Shown: piece by piece, positions 43,271 to 51,455 of the stretch | Position numbering within the stretch: the stretch's first letter is position 1 | Layout of the letters: every line of letters begins with the position of its first letter | Assembly (NCBI RefSeq): GCF_016755635.1 | Contig: NZ_CP051500.1 | Coordinates: forward strand, 186,001-250,000 | Length of the DNA stretch: 64,000 bases | Direction: 5' to 3' | DNA from: Helicobacter pylori | GTDB taxonomy: Bacteria > Campylobacterota > Campylobacteria > Campylobacterales > Helicobacteraceae | Program-made: the position numbers and the translations under genes | Notes under the pieces: generated by a model | What the model was told of the DNA's origin: nothing | Seen by the model: only the letters and a program-made list of their open reading frames with translations | The model's database searches: none

Positions 43271-43276
43271 TATTAT
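43271..43276 (+). promoter_or_regulatory. Likely -10 box of the thiol oxidoreductase gene
   Basis: GGTATTATACC is about 65 nt upstream of the ATG. Confidence 0.45.
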
Positions 43277-43338
43277 ACCCATTAAAAGCTTATTCCTTTT
43301 ATTGTAAGGATTTAGGCTATTGAACTTTAGGAGTTTTA

Positions 43339-44136
43339 ATGATATTAAGAGCGAGTGTGTTGAGCGCGTTACTTCTTGTAGGCTTAGGGGCAGCCCCTAA
43401 ACATTCAGTTTCAGCTAATGACAAACGGATGCAGGATAATTTAGTGAGCGTGATTGAAAAACAAACCAATAAAAAGGTGCGTATTTTAGAAGTCAAACCT
43501 TTAAAATCTAGTCAGGATTTAAAAATGGTCGTCATTGAAGATCCGGACACTAAATACAATATCCCGCTTGTAGTGAGTAAGGATGGTAATTTAGTCATAG
43601 GGCTTAGCAACATATTCTTTAGCAATAAAAGCGATGATGTGCAATTAGTCGCAGAAACCAATCAAAAAATCCAAGCCCTTAACGCCACCCAACAAAATAG
43701 TGCGAAATTGAACGCTATTTTTAATGAAATACCGGCTGATTATGCGATAGAGTTGCCCTCTACTAACGCTGAAAATAAGGACAAGATCCTTTATATTGTC
43801 TCTGATCCCATGTGCCCGCATTGCCAAAAAGAGCTCACTAAACTCAGGGATCACTTGAAAGAAAACACCGTGAGAATGGTTGTAGTGGGGTGGCTTGGAG
43901 TCAATTCGGCTAAAAAAGCGGCTTTAATCCAAGAAGAAATGGCGAAAGCTAGGGCTAGGGGAGCGAGCGTGGAAGATAAAATCTCTATTCTTGAAAAGAT
44001 TTATTCCACCCAATACGATATTAACGCTCAAAAAGAGCCTGAAGATTTACGCACCAAAGTGGAAAATACCACGAAAAAGATTTTTGAATCTGGCGTGATT
44101 AAGGGTGTGCCTTTCTTATACCACTATAAGGCATGA
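43339..44136 (+). CDS. dsbK: Periplasmic dimeric thiol oxidoreductase (DsbG/DsbC-like, DsbK)
   Basis: This 265-residue exported protein forms or shuffles disulfides in the periplasm. It has a signal peptide (LSALLLVGLGAAPKHS), an N-terminal dimerisation region, a thioredoxin-fold active site DPMCPHCQKE with CPHC, and a cis-proline loop GVPFLY. The CPHC dipeptide is DsbA-like although the architecture is DsbG-like, in line with reports on HP0231. Cysteine-rich Hcp proteins in this window are plausible clients; that is inference. Confidence 0.85.
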   Translation: MILRASVLSALLLVGLGAAPKHSVSANDKRMQDNLVSVIEKQTNKKVRILEVKPLKSSQDLKMVVIEDPDTKYNIPLVVSKDGNLVIGLSNIFFSNKSDDVQLVAETNQKIQALNATQQNSAKLNAIFNEIPADYAIELPSTNAENKDKILYIVSDPMCPHCQKELTKLRDHLKENTVRMVVVGWLGVNSAKKAALIQEEMAKARARGASVEDKISILEKIYSTQYDINAQKEPEDLRTKVENTTKKIFESGVIKGVPFLYHYKA

Positions 44137-44151
44137 TATAAGGTTACTCTC

Positions 44152-44805
44152 ATGAAAAAACCCTACAGAAAAATTTCTGATTATGCGATCGTGGGTGGTT
44201 TGAGCGCGTTAGTGATGGTGAGCATTGTGGGGTGTAAGAGCAATGCCGATGACAAACCCAAAGAGCAAAGCTCTTTGAGCCAAAGCGTTCAAAAAGGTGC
44301 GTTTGTGATTTTAGAAGAGCAAAAGGATAAATCTTACAAGGTTGTTGAAGAATACCCTAGCTCAAGAACCCACATCATAGTGCGCGATTTGCAAGGCAAT
44401 GAACGCGTGTTAAGCAATGAAGAGATTCAAAAGCTCATTAAAGAAGAAGAAGCCAAAATTGATAACGGCACGAGCAAACTTATCCAACCTAATACTAATA
44501 ATGGAGGGAGTAATGAAGGCTCAGGCTTTGGCTTGGGGAGTGCGATTTTAGGGAGCGCGGCGGGGGCGATTTTAGGGAGTTATATTGGCAATAAGCTTTT
44601 CAATAACCCTAATTACCAGCAAAACGCCCAACGGACCTACAAATCCCCACAAGCTTACCAACGCTCTCAAAATTCCTTTTCTAAAAGCGCACCTAGTGCT
44701 TCAAGCATGGGTGGGGCGAGTAAGGGACAGAGCGGGTTTTTTGGCTCTAGTAGGCCTACTAGCTCGCCGGCGGTAAGCTCTGGGACAAGGGGCTTTAACG
44801 CATAA
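44152..44805 (+). CDS. UPF0323-type lipoprotein
   Basis: The 217-residue protein has a lipobox (VSIVGC, cysteine near residue 27). Its middle is a glycine zipper, [24 protein letters not shown], that could pack into membrane. The C-terminal third is Ser/Gly/Gln-rich and low complexity. It follows the thiol oxidoreductase by 15 nt and likely shares its transcript. The function is unknown. Confidence 0.8.
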   Translation: MKKPYRKISDYAIVGGLSALVMVSIVGCKSNADDKPKEQSSLSQSVQKGAFVILEEQKDKSYKVVEEYPSSRTHIIVRDLQGNERVLSNEEIQKLIKEEEAKIDNGTSKLIQPNTNNGGSNEGSGFGLGSAILGSAAGAILGSYIGNKLFNNPNYQQNAQRTYKSPQAYQRSQNSFSKSAPSASSMGGASKGQSGFFGSSRPTSSPAVSSGTRGFNA

Positions 44806-44826
44806 AATCTATTTTAAGGTTAAAAA

Positions 44827-45999
44827 ATGCAAGTGATTCCTTTAAAACCTTTAGACAATAAGACTTTAGAAGAAATCGGCTTAGATTGGCACACTAACGA
44901 CGACATGTCATCTTATATTGCTGATGAAATGGTGGTTGTCTCTCAAAAAGAAGCGGACGCTTATTATGACGCTTGCAATGAGCTTTATGACATGTTTGTA
45001 GAGACGGCTGAAGAGGCTATTGAAAACGATCGCTTTTTTGAATTGGATATTCCTAACGCGCTCATTCCTATGATCAAACAGAGTTTTGAAGAAGAAGTGC
45101 ATTGGCATATTTATGGGCGTTTTGATTTAGCTGGGGGGCTTGATGGTAAGCCCATTAAATTACTGGAATTTAACGCTGATACCCCCACCATGCTCTATGA
45201 AACGGCGGTGATTCAATGGGCGTTACTCAAAGCGAATGGCTATGATGAAAACAAGCAGTTCAATAACCTTTATGAAGCGCTTGGCGAGAATTTCAAACGC
45301 ATGGTAACTTTGAGCGAAGACACGAGCCGTTTTGAGGAAATGTATGAGGGGTGGAAAATCCTTTTTTCAAGCGTTAGGGGGAATATTGAAGAAGAGCGCA
45401 CCATGCGTTTTTTGCAAGACGCTGCTCAGAGCGTGGGGTTTGAAACGGATTTTTCTTACATTGATGAGGTGGAATTCAATATAGAAGAGGGCGTGTTTAA
45501 AAACGGCTTGAATTATGAGTTTTTATTCAAACTAATCCCATGGGAAAACATCGCTATTGATGAGCCAGAATTAGCCCTTTTGATGCAAGGCATGATGGAA
45601 AATAAAAACACGATTTTTTTAAACCCCACTTACACGATCCTTTTCCAATCCAAGCGTTTTTTAAAACTTTTATGGGACAGATACCCCAACCACCCCTTAT
45701 TGTTAGAAACGAGCTATGAGCCATTATCCAATAAAAAGCAAATCAAAAAAGTGGCTTTTGGTAGGGAAGGGGCGAATAGCGAAATCTTTGAAGCTTCCAT
45801 GCAATCGCTTTTGAAAACGGACGGTGTTTATTCTAACCACAAGCCCGTTTATCAAGAGTTTTACGAGCTCAATTCGCATAACGGGTTGTATTATCAGCCG
45901 AATGTGTTTTTTGCTTATGAATCTTGCGCGCTAGGGTTTAGAAAAGGGGGGCTAGTCTTGGATAATTTTTCTAAATTCGTGAGCCACATGTTGCAATAA
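44827..45999 (+). CDS. Glutathionylspermidine synthase-like ATP-grasp ligase
   Basis: The 390-residue protein has the layout of the glutathionylspermidine synthase C-terminal amidase-free family (YgiC/YjfC type): GRFDLAGGLDGKPIKLLEFNADTPTMLYE is the metal and phosphate region, and the C-terminal GREGANSEIFEASM is part of the ATP-grasp fold. Helicobacter is not known to make glutathione, so the real substrate is likely another peptide or amine. The ATG follows AAGGTT. Its stop overlaps the next ATG by 1 nt. Confidence 0.78.
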   Translation: MQVIPLKPLDNKTLEEIGLDWHTNDDMSSYIADEMVVVSQKEADAYYDACNELYDMFVETAEEAIENDRFFELDIPNALIPMIKQSFEEEVHWHIYGRFDLAGGLDGKPIKLLEFNADTPTMLYETAVIQWALLKANGYDENKQFNNLYEALGENFKRMVTLSEDTSRFEEMYEGWKILFSSVRGNIEEERTMRFLQDAAQSVGFETDFSYIDEVEFNIEEGVFKNGLNYEFLFKLIPWENIAIDEPELALLMQGMMENKNTIFLNPTYTILFQSKRFLKLLWDRYPNHPLLLETSYEPLSNKKQIKKVAFGREGANSEIFEASMQSLLKTDGVYSNHKPVYQEFYELNSHNGLYYQPNVFFAYESCALGFRKGGLVLDNFSKFVSHMLQ

Positions 46000-46529
46000 T
46001 GACTGCAATGATGCGTTATTTTCACATTTATGCGACCACTTTTTTCTTCCCTTTGGCGCTTCTTTTTGCACTTAGCGGGCTTTCATTGCTCTTTGGGGTG
46101 CGCCAAGACACTGGCGCTAAGATCAAAGAGTGGGTTTTAGAAAAATCCTTAAAAAAAGAAGAACGATTGGATTTTTTGAAAGACTTTCTAAAAGAAAACC
46201 ATATCGCTATGCCTAAAAAGATAGAGCCTAGAGAGCATAGGGGAGCGTTAATCATTGGCACGCCTTTGTATGAAATCAACCTTGAAACTAAAGGCGCTCA
46301 AACAAAAATCAAAACCATTGAAAGAGGTTTTTTAGGCGTGCTCATCATGTTGCATAAGGCTAAGGTGGGCGTTGTGTTTAAGGCGCTTTTGGGGATTTTT
46401 TGCGTGTTTTTATTGTTGTTTTATTTGAGCGCGTTTTTAATGGTGGCTTTTAAGGACACTAAACGCATGTTTATAAGCGTTTTAATAGGGTTCGTGGTGT
46501 TCTTTGGAGCGATCTATTGGTCTTTATAG
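45999..46529 (+). CDS. Membrane protein with N-terminal and C-terminal helices
   Basis: 176 residues with one hydrophobic helix near the N terminus, a soluble middle, and two or more helices in the C-terminal third. The middle segment (GALIIGTPLYEINLETKG) recalls a PepSY-type domain, but I am not sure. ATG overlaps the preceding stop by one base, so it is cotranslated with the ATP-grasp ligase and may act with it. Unknown function. Confidence 0.65.
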   Translation: MTAMMRYFHIYATTFFFPLALLFALSGLSLLFGVRQDTGAKIKEWVLEKSLKKEERLDFLKDFLKENHIAMPKKIEPREHRGALIIGTPLYEINLETKGAQTKIKTIERGFLGVLIMLHKAKVGVVFKALLGIFCVFLLLFYLSAFLMVAFKDTKRMFISVLIGFVVFFGAIYWSL

Positions 46530-46569
46530 GGTTTAAAACACTAAAGGTAATTTTCACAATCAAAATAAA

Positions 46570-46592
46570 AGAGCTAAGCGAGTGATAGCTCT
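46570..46592 (+). terminator. Hairpin after the membrane protein gene
   Basis: AGAGCTA pairs perfectly with TAGCTCT over a 9-nt loop. It lacks a following T run, so termination is uncertain. Confidence 0.4.
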
Positions 46593-46596
46593 GGCG

Positions 46597-46673
46597 TTCT
46601 TAGGGGGTTAGGGGGATTTTAAAAAAGGGGGTTGTAGGGGAATGATTTCAAAATACCCCTATTCCCTTATGAG
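46597..46673 (-). repeat. Copy 2 of a G-run/C-run intergenic element
   Basis: Read on the minus strand this aligns with 35932-36000, sharing the start CTCAT, the AGGGGT block, the CAACCCCC and CCCCTAACCC blocks and the end GAA, in the same order. Confidence 0.6.
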
Positions 46674-46867
46674 CTTTTTAAAAGTCCTATTTTTTTAAAA
46701 ATTAAAGAATAACTAAACCAACACAAAAAACCCCTAAAACTCTATCTTTAAACTAAAAGCGTTTTTATCTGTCTCATCTGACAACAATTTTTAAAAGAAC
46801 GCTTGAAATTTAACTATTTTTCGTTATTTTTATCAAGTCTTTTTATAGTCGTGTGCATACCGCTCTG

Positions 46868-46957
46868 TTATCGTGTGATTCGTGTTTGTAGCGTGCTTAT
46901 AATAATAACCACGCAAAGCCATAAATTAAAACCATTGAAAAACACAACCAAACGCAT
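46868..46957 (-). CDS. Small hydrophobic peptide, candidate type I toxin (Aap-like)
   Basis: A 29-residue frame: MRLVVFFNGFNLWLCVVIII then a polar, arginine-containing end. One hydrophobic helix with a cationic tail is the form of the AapA toxins of H. pylori, which insert into membranes. Its mRNA would start from the box at 47043-47048, giving a leader of about 80 nt. A weak GGGA lies upstream. The antisense RNA below covers the start codon and ribosome binding region. The exact family is not assigned. Confidence 0.6.
   Translation of the reverse strand: MRLVVFFNGFNLWLCVVIIISTLQTRITR
46898..46903 (+). promoter_or_regulatory. -10 box of the antisense RNA, inside the toxin frame
   Basis: TATAATAAT on the plus strand lies within codons for VVIII of the peptide, so toxin sequence and antitoxin promoter constrain each other, as in aapA/isoA. 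Confidence 0.6.
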
Positions 46958-46995
46958 ATCTATCCCATAGCGCAAAAACACGCTAAAACATTTTT
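46910..46995 (+). ncRNA. Candidate antisense antitoxin RNA (Iso-like), about 85 nt
   Basis: Starting just after the TATAAT box, it runs antisense across the first half of the peptide gene, its ATG and leader, and ends in a hairpin followed by five T. Length and position match the IsoA RNAs of H. pylori. The transcription is predicted only. Confidence 0.6.
46968..46995 (+). terminator. Terminator of the antisense RNA
   Basis: TAGCG pairs with CGCTA over an 8-nt loop, followed by AAACA and TTTTT. Confidence 0.55.
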
Positions 46996-47042
46996 ATAGG
47001 ACTTTTAAACCTAAAACCCACTTCAAGCTAACCTAACAAAAA

Positions 47043-47048
47043 TTTATA
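47043..47048 (-). promoter_or_regulatory. Likely -10 box of the toxin mRNA
   Basis: The minus strand reads TATAGTATAAATT, giving a TATAAA box about 80 nt upstream of the peptide ATG. Confidence 0.5.
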
Positions 47049-47233
47049 CTATAAAAACACGCTAACAAACACAACCAAACAACCGCAAAAAACATTCAAA
47101 AAGTTTTCTTTTTGAAAATAGACAAAACCCTAAAAACACTAAAGATTAAAAAATTAATAGGGGGGCTTTCTGCTTTAGCTCTTAAAACAGAGCCAAATCT
47201 TTGAAAAGTTTTGAGTCAAACGACAGATGATGA

Positions 47234-47269
47234 TTAGGGGGATTGATTAAATTTTTCAATACCCCCTAA
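47234..47269 (-). terminator. Long hairpin overlapping the hcpE stop
   Basis: TTAGGGGG pairs with CCCCCTAA, with an inner ATTGA/TCAAT extension. It includes the hcpE stop codon region and lacks a T run. Confidence 0.45.
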
Positions 47270-48323
47270 GTTTAGTGAGATTTTCGCATGCTTGTTTCAT
47301 GCCTAGCTTACAGCCCTTGTCATAAATCATTATGGCGTTTTCTTTATCTTTCATGTTGTAATACATGCCCGCTAGAGCGAAGCAACCCACTTCATCGCCC
47401 ATATCGCAACCCCTTTCATAATTATCAAGGGCTTTCCTCAAGTCTTTTGGAACAGAGTCCCCTTGGGAATACATAAAGCCCATCCTGGAGCAACTCACCG
47501 CGCTCCCCATATCGCATGCCTGTTTGAAATAATTAAAAGCCTTTTGGGGATCTTTTTTGACATACCTGCCTAACATATACATAGAGCCTAAACTCGCGCA
47601 ACCACCAGAATTGTTTAAAGCACAAGCTTTTTGCAAATAATCAAACGCCACTTCAAAATCTTCATCAAGCCCTGCATCGCCATTTTCAAACAAACTCCCT
47701 AACGCGCGGCAAGCCTGCCCATCATTCAATCGGCACGCTTTCAAATAATAAATCACGGCTTTATGGTTGCTTTGTTTGACTTCTAAAAAGCCTTTTTCAT
47801 AAGCCACGCCCAAAACATAACACCCCTTAGCCATATCAAAATTACAGCTTTTTTGATAGTAGGTAACCGCTTGAGCGGCATTGCCTTTGATTTTTCTGTC
47901 ATAAATAATGCCTAAATTGTAGCAACTCTCAGGGTGTTTTAAAACGCACGCCTTAGCATAAGCGTCAATGGCCTCTTGATAATTTTGAGTCGTGCCTAAC
48001 CCCTCATCATAAAGCCCCCCTAAACCAAAACACCCTTCCCTATCATCACCCTGGCATGCGCTTTGGTAATACTCTAGGGCTTTTTTATAATCTATTCTAG
48101 TGCCTTGCCCGTTTTCATAAATGATTCCTAATTGCGTGCAACCTTCACTCACCCCATCGTTGCATGCTTTTTTAAAATAAGATGCAGCTTTAAAATAATT
48201 CCCACTTTTATAGGCCCTTTCAGCAACCCCTAAAAAGCTATTGTCTTTTTTCCCCCATAAATGGGCTTGCAAGCTCCAAAAAAATAACCCACAAACTAAT
48301 ATTTTTAAAATTTTGACACTCAT
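47256..48323 (-). CDS. hcpE: Helicobacter cysteine-rich protein E (Sel1 repeats)
   Basis: The 355-residue secreted protein has a signal peptide (ILVCGLFFWSLQAHLWG) and about eight to nine Sel1-like repeats of 36 residues, each with paired cysteines (for example CNDGVSEGCTQLGIIYENGQG). The longer relative of hcpA in this window. Its disulfides would form in the periplasm, where the DsbK-like enzyme at 43339 is a plausible helper. Monocistronic; a hairpin covers its stop. Confidence 0.9.
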   Translation of the reverse strand: MSVKILKILVCGLFFWSLQAHLWGKKDNSFLGVAERAYKSGNYFKAASYFKKACNDGVSEGCTQLGIIYENGQGTRIDYKKALEYYQSACQGDDREGCFGLGGLYDEGLGTTQNYQEAIDAYAKACVLKHPESCYNLGIIYDRKIKGNAAQAVTYYQKSCNFDMAKGCYVLGVAYEKGFLEVKQSNHKAVIYYLKACRLNDGQACRALGSLFENGDAGLDEDFEVAFDYLQKACALNNSGGCASLGSMYMLGRYVKKDPQKAFNYFKQACDMGSAVSCSRMGFMYSQGDSVPKDLRKALDNYERGCDMGDEVGCFALAGMYYNMKDKENAIMIYDKGCKLGMKQACENLTKLRGY

Positions 48324-48416
48324 TCTTACCTTCTTTATAAATTCTGATTTTTAGAACCCTCTTCAATCAAAACAAAAAATGCAACACCCCATTTTAACAT
48401 AAATCAAGCGCTTTGA

Positions 48417-48788
48417 TTAAGGCTTGAAAGGTTCCTTACGCTCTTCTTTATGCTCTAAAGAGGTGATGTAAAGGTAAATCGCTTGGATTTCTTCTAAATT
48501 GAGATTGTATTTAGGCATCATGCCTTTGCCTAAACTCAAGGCGTCTTTAAAGGTTTTAAAATCCAAATGGTTGATTTTAGGGGCGTAGAGGATTTTTTTT
48601 TCGCCTTTTTCATAATAAAAAGTGATTTCTTGCTTTTCGCCTTTAATGCCATGGCATTTTGCGCACGCAACACCCCTAGGGTTTTTATAAAGAGCCATCC
48701 CGTATTCCAAATCAGAAATAAAATCCGCTTCTTTAGCATTCAAACTTAACCACCACAAGAACAAAACCGGCGCGATAAACAAACGCAT
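48417..48788 (-). CDS. Periplasmic c-type cytochrome
   Basis: The 123-residue protein has a signal peptide (APVLFLWWLSLNAKE), one heme c site CAKCH near residue 42, and a methionine in the GKGMMPKYN segment that could be the sixth ligand. It is a monoheme electron carrier-like protein. Its start overlaps the stop of hemC by one base, and the pairing with heme synthesis genes suits its need for heme. Confidence 0.8.
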   Translation of the reverse strand: MRLFIAPVLFLWWLSLNAKEADFISDLEYGMALYKNPRGVACAKCHGIKGEKQEITFYYEKGEKKILYAPKINHLDFKTFKDALSLGKGMMPKYNLNLEEIQAIYLYITSLEHKEERKEPFKP

Positions 48789-49708
48789 TAAAACAACTGC
48801 GCCTTTTCTAAAATCTCTTTAGCCCCGCTTTGCAAAAACGCTTCTAAAAGCTCTTGAACCAAATCAAATGCCTTAGTTTTATCCCCTTGCTTTTCTTTAG
48901 CGATGACTTCTTTCCCGTTAGGCAAGCCTAAAACCGCCTGGATTTTAACCCTATCACCCATTAAACTCGCATGCACGCCAATAGGGATCTGACACCCCCC
49001 ATTAAGCCCCTTAACAAACTCCCTTTCTAAATGGCAACAAAACGCGCTTTTCTCGTCGTTGAGTTTTTGAAGCGTAATAAAATGCTTGTGGTTTTTGAGC
49101 ATTTCCACCCCTAAAGCCCCTTGACCCATGCTAGGAATCATTTCTTCCACGCTAAAAGCCTTGCGGTATTTCGCTCCTTGAATTTCTAGGCGGCACAACC
49201 CGGCTTCAGCCAAAATGATAGCGTCAAATTCTCCGCATTCAAGCTTTTTCAAACGGGTTTGGACATTCCCCCTTAAGCTTTCTGTGTCTAGATCCTGGCG
49301 TTTCAGCTTGATTTGCATAGAGCGCCTTAAAGAAGTCGTGCCAACCTTTGCCCCTTTAGGCAAGCTCATCAAATCAGGGAATTTCACGCTTAAAAAAGTG
49401 TCCCTCACATCAGCCCTTTTAGTGATGCATGCCAAGTCTAACTCCTTTTCAAACACGACCGGCACATCTTTTAAAGAATGCACCGCCAGATCAATTTCGC
49501 CTTTTAAAAGCAATTCTTCTAATTCCTTAGTGAATAGCCCCTTACCGCCAATCTTATTTAAAGGGGTGTCTAAGATTTTATCACCCTTAGTCTTAACGAT
49601 TTGAATCTCGCTTTCTATAGAGCATTCTTTTTTCAGGCGTTCTTTAATGTGATTTGCTTGCCATAAGGCTAATTCGCTCCCCCTAGAGCCAATCACTAAA
49701 TTTCCCAC
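48788..49708 (-). CDS. hemC: Porphobilinogen deaminase
   Basis: HemC joins four porphobilinogens into hydroxymethylbilane. The 306-residue protein begins IGSRGSELALWQANH, has KDVPVVFEKELDL, TSLRRSMQIK and RGNVQTRLKKL for substrate binding, and the dipyrromethane-bearing cysteine in GLNGGCQIP. It is downstream of proS by 10 nt and lies in a cluster with hemA. Confidence 0.97.
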   Translation of the reverse strand: MGNLVIGSRGSELALWQANHIKERLKKECSIESEIQIVKTKGDKILDTPLNKIGGKGLFTKELEELLLKGEIDLAVHSLKDVPVVFEKELDLACITKRADVRDTFLSVKFPDLMSLPKGAKVGTTSLRRSMQIKLKRQDLDTESLRGNVQTRLKKLECGEFDAIILAEAGLCRLEIQGAKYRKAFSVEEMIPSMGQGALGVEMLKNHKHFITLQKLNDEKSAFCCHLEREFVKGLNGGCQIPIGVHASLMGDRVKIQAVLGLPNGKEVIAKEKQGDKTKAFDLVQELLEAFLQSGAKEILEKAQLF

Positions 49709-49718
49709 TTTCTCCCCC

Positions 49719-51452
49719 TTATTCGCTCTCTAACATTTCTAAAATTTTTTCTTCTAATTCTATATCTTTAAGCGTTTGTTTTTCTAAATTAGCGCGTTTG
49801 ATGCATTCAAATTCTTTACTCTCTAAAGTTTGCTTCCCAACAATGAGCGCTAGTCGTTCCCCAATCAATTCAAAATCCCTCATCTTCGCCCCAAAACGCG
49901 CATCTCTATCGTCTAACAGCGCATCAACACCCTTTTGGAGCAGCCTTTCATACACTTCAAAAGCGAGTTTTTTTTGCGCTTCATCTTTCCAATTAGAAAC
50001 CACGATCACCACATCAAAAGGAGCAGTATTTTTCGTCCATACACAGCCTAGATCATCGCTTTTTTGCTCTAAAATCGCGCTGAGCAATCGGCTAATGCCT
50101 ATCCCATAGCACCCCATTTCAAAAAATCGCTCCTTACCATTCTTATCCAAGAAACTAGCCTTCAAGCTTTTAGCATAGCCTTGGCCGAGTTTGAAAATAT
50201 GCCCCACTTCCAAACTCTTATGGTATTTCAATTCTCCTTGACAATTAGGGCAATGATCGCTTTCTTTAACCTGGACAATATCCGCATAAACAAGATTTTC
50301 AAACCCTTTTAAATCCACGCCCACCGCATGAAAATCCTTTTCATTAGCCCCAACGATCAAGCAATCGCCCTCTTTTAAATCTTCATCAAAGATAATGTAA
50401 GAAACATGCTTTTTCAAGCCATAAGGTCCTATAAAACCCGCTATTAACCCCGCATTATCCAAATCTTTTTGACTCGCCTCTCTTAATTCTAAAGCGTTCG
50501 CTCCTATAATGTTCAAGGCGTTTAGGGCTTTAACTTCCTCTAAATTGTCATCGCCCCTAACAAAAAAGCACGCTAGGGTTTCTTTATCTTTATGGATCAC
50601 TTTTCTAACAAGCGCTTTTAAAACAAAATAAGGCTCTGTTTTAAAAAACTCCGCCACGCTTTGCGTGCTGGTGGTATTAGGGGTAGGGAATTTCGCTAAT
50701 TGTGCTTTTGGGACATTTAAAGGTTCATGCCTTTTAGAGCGTTTAGCGATTTCAATGTTGGCGGCATAATCGCAATTTTTACACACCACGATCGTGTCTT
50801 CCCCGCATTCGGTTAAAACGACAAATTCCCTGCTTTTACTCCCCCCAATCGCCCCGCTATCCGCTTCCACAATACGAAAATCCAAACCCAAATCGCTTAA
50901 AATCTCTTTATAAGCGCTTTGCGTGTTTAAAAATTCCTTATCCAAGCTCTCAGCGTCTTCATGAAAGCTATAACCATCTTTCATGATAAATTCCCTCGCT
51001 CTCACTAACCCAAATCGCGGGCGGATTTCATCACGGAATTTCGTGTGGATTTGATAGAGATGGACGGGTAATTGCTTGTAGCTTTTAATGAAATTAGCGG
51101 CAATTTCGGTGATATTTTCTTCTAAAGTGGGGCTTAAAACAAAATCATTGTCTTTTCGGTCTTTAAAAACCAATAATTCCTTGCCGTATTTATCCAAACG
51201 GCCTGATTTTTCCCACAAACTCGCCAAAACGACAAAACTCATTAAAATATTTTGCGCCCCATGCTCTTGCATGCGTTTGTGCGTGATGTTTTCTATCTTG
51301 TCTAGCACTTTTTTAGCTAAAGGCAAGAAATTATAAATCCCGCTGCCTACTTGATAAATGTATCCTGCTTGAGCTAAGTGTTTATGGCTTTTTAACACGG
51401 CATCTTTAGGGGGTTCTTTGAGAGTGGGGGCAAAGAGTTTTGAAAATAGCAT
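49719..51452 (-). CDS. proS: Prolyl-tRNA synthetase
   Basis: A class II aminoacyl-tRNA synthetase of 577 residues, the long bacterial type with an editing insertion. Motif 2 ([27 protein letters not shown]) and motif 3 ([17 protein letters not shown]) are clear, and the C-terminal anticodon-binding domain ([15 protein letters not shown]) is complete. It lies 3 nt after hemA. Confidence 0.97.
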   Translation of the reverse strand: MLFSKLFAPTLKEPPKDAVLKSHKHLAQAGYIYQVGSGIYNFLPLAKKVLDKIENITHKRMQEHGAQNILMSFVVLASLWEKSGRLDKYGKELLVFKDRKDNDFVLSPTLEENITEIAANFIKSYKQLPVHLYQIHTKFRDEIRPRFGLVRAREFIMKDGYSFHEDAESLDKEFLNTQSAYKEILSDLGLDFRIVEADSGAIGGSKSREFVVLTECGEDTIVVCKNCDYAANIEIAKRSKRHEPLNVPKAQLAKFPTPNTTSTQSVAEFFKTEPYFVLKALVRKVIHKDKETLACFFVRGDDNLEEVKALNALNIIGANALELREASQKDLDNAGLIAGFIGPYGLKKHVSYIIFDEDLKEGDCLIVGANEKDFHAVGVDLKGFENLVYADIVQVKESDHCPNCQGELKYHKSLEVGHIFKLGQGYAKSLKASFLDKNGKERFFEMGCYGIGISRLLSAILEQKSDDLGCVWTKNTAPFDVVIVVSNWKDEAQKKLAFEVYERLLQKGVDALLDDRDARFGAKMRDFELIGERLALIVGKQTLESKEFECIKRANLEKQTLKDIELEEKILEMLESE

Positions 51453-51455
51453 GCA

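Larger units (their letters stand above)
46530..47255. other. 726-nt gene-poor region with toxin-antitoxin locus and repeats
   Basis: No long frame is present. It holds a hairpin at 46570-46592, a G/C-run element at 46597-46673, and a small peptide gene with antisense RNA at 46868-47053, each listed separately. The remaining sequence is strongly AT-rich. Confidence 0.8.
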
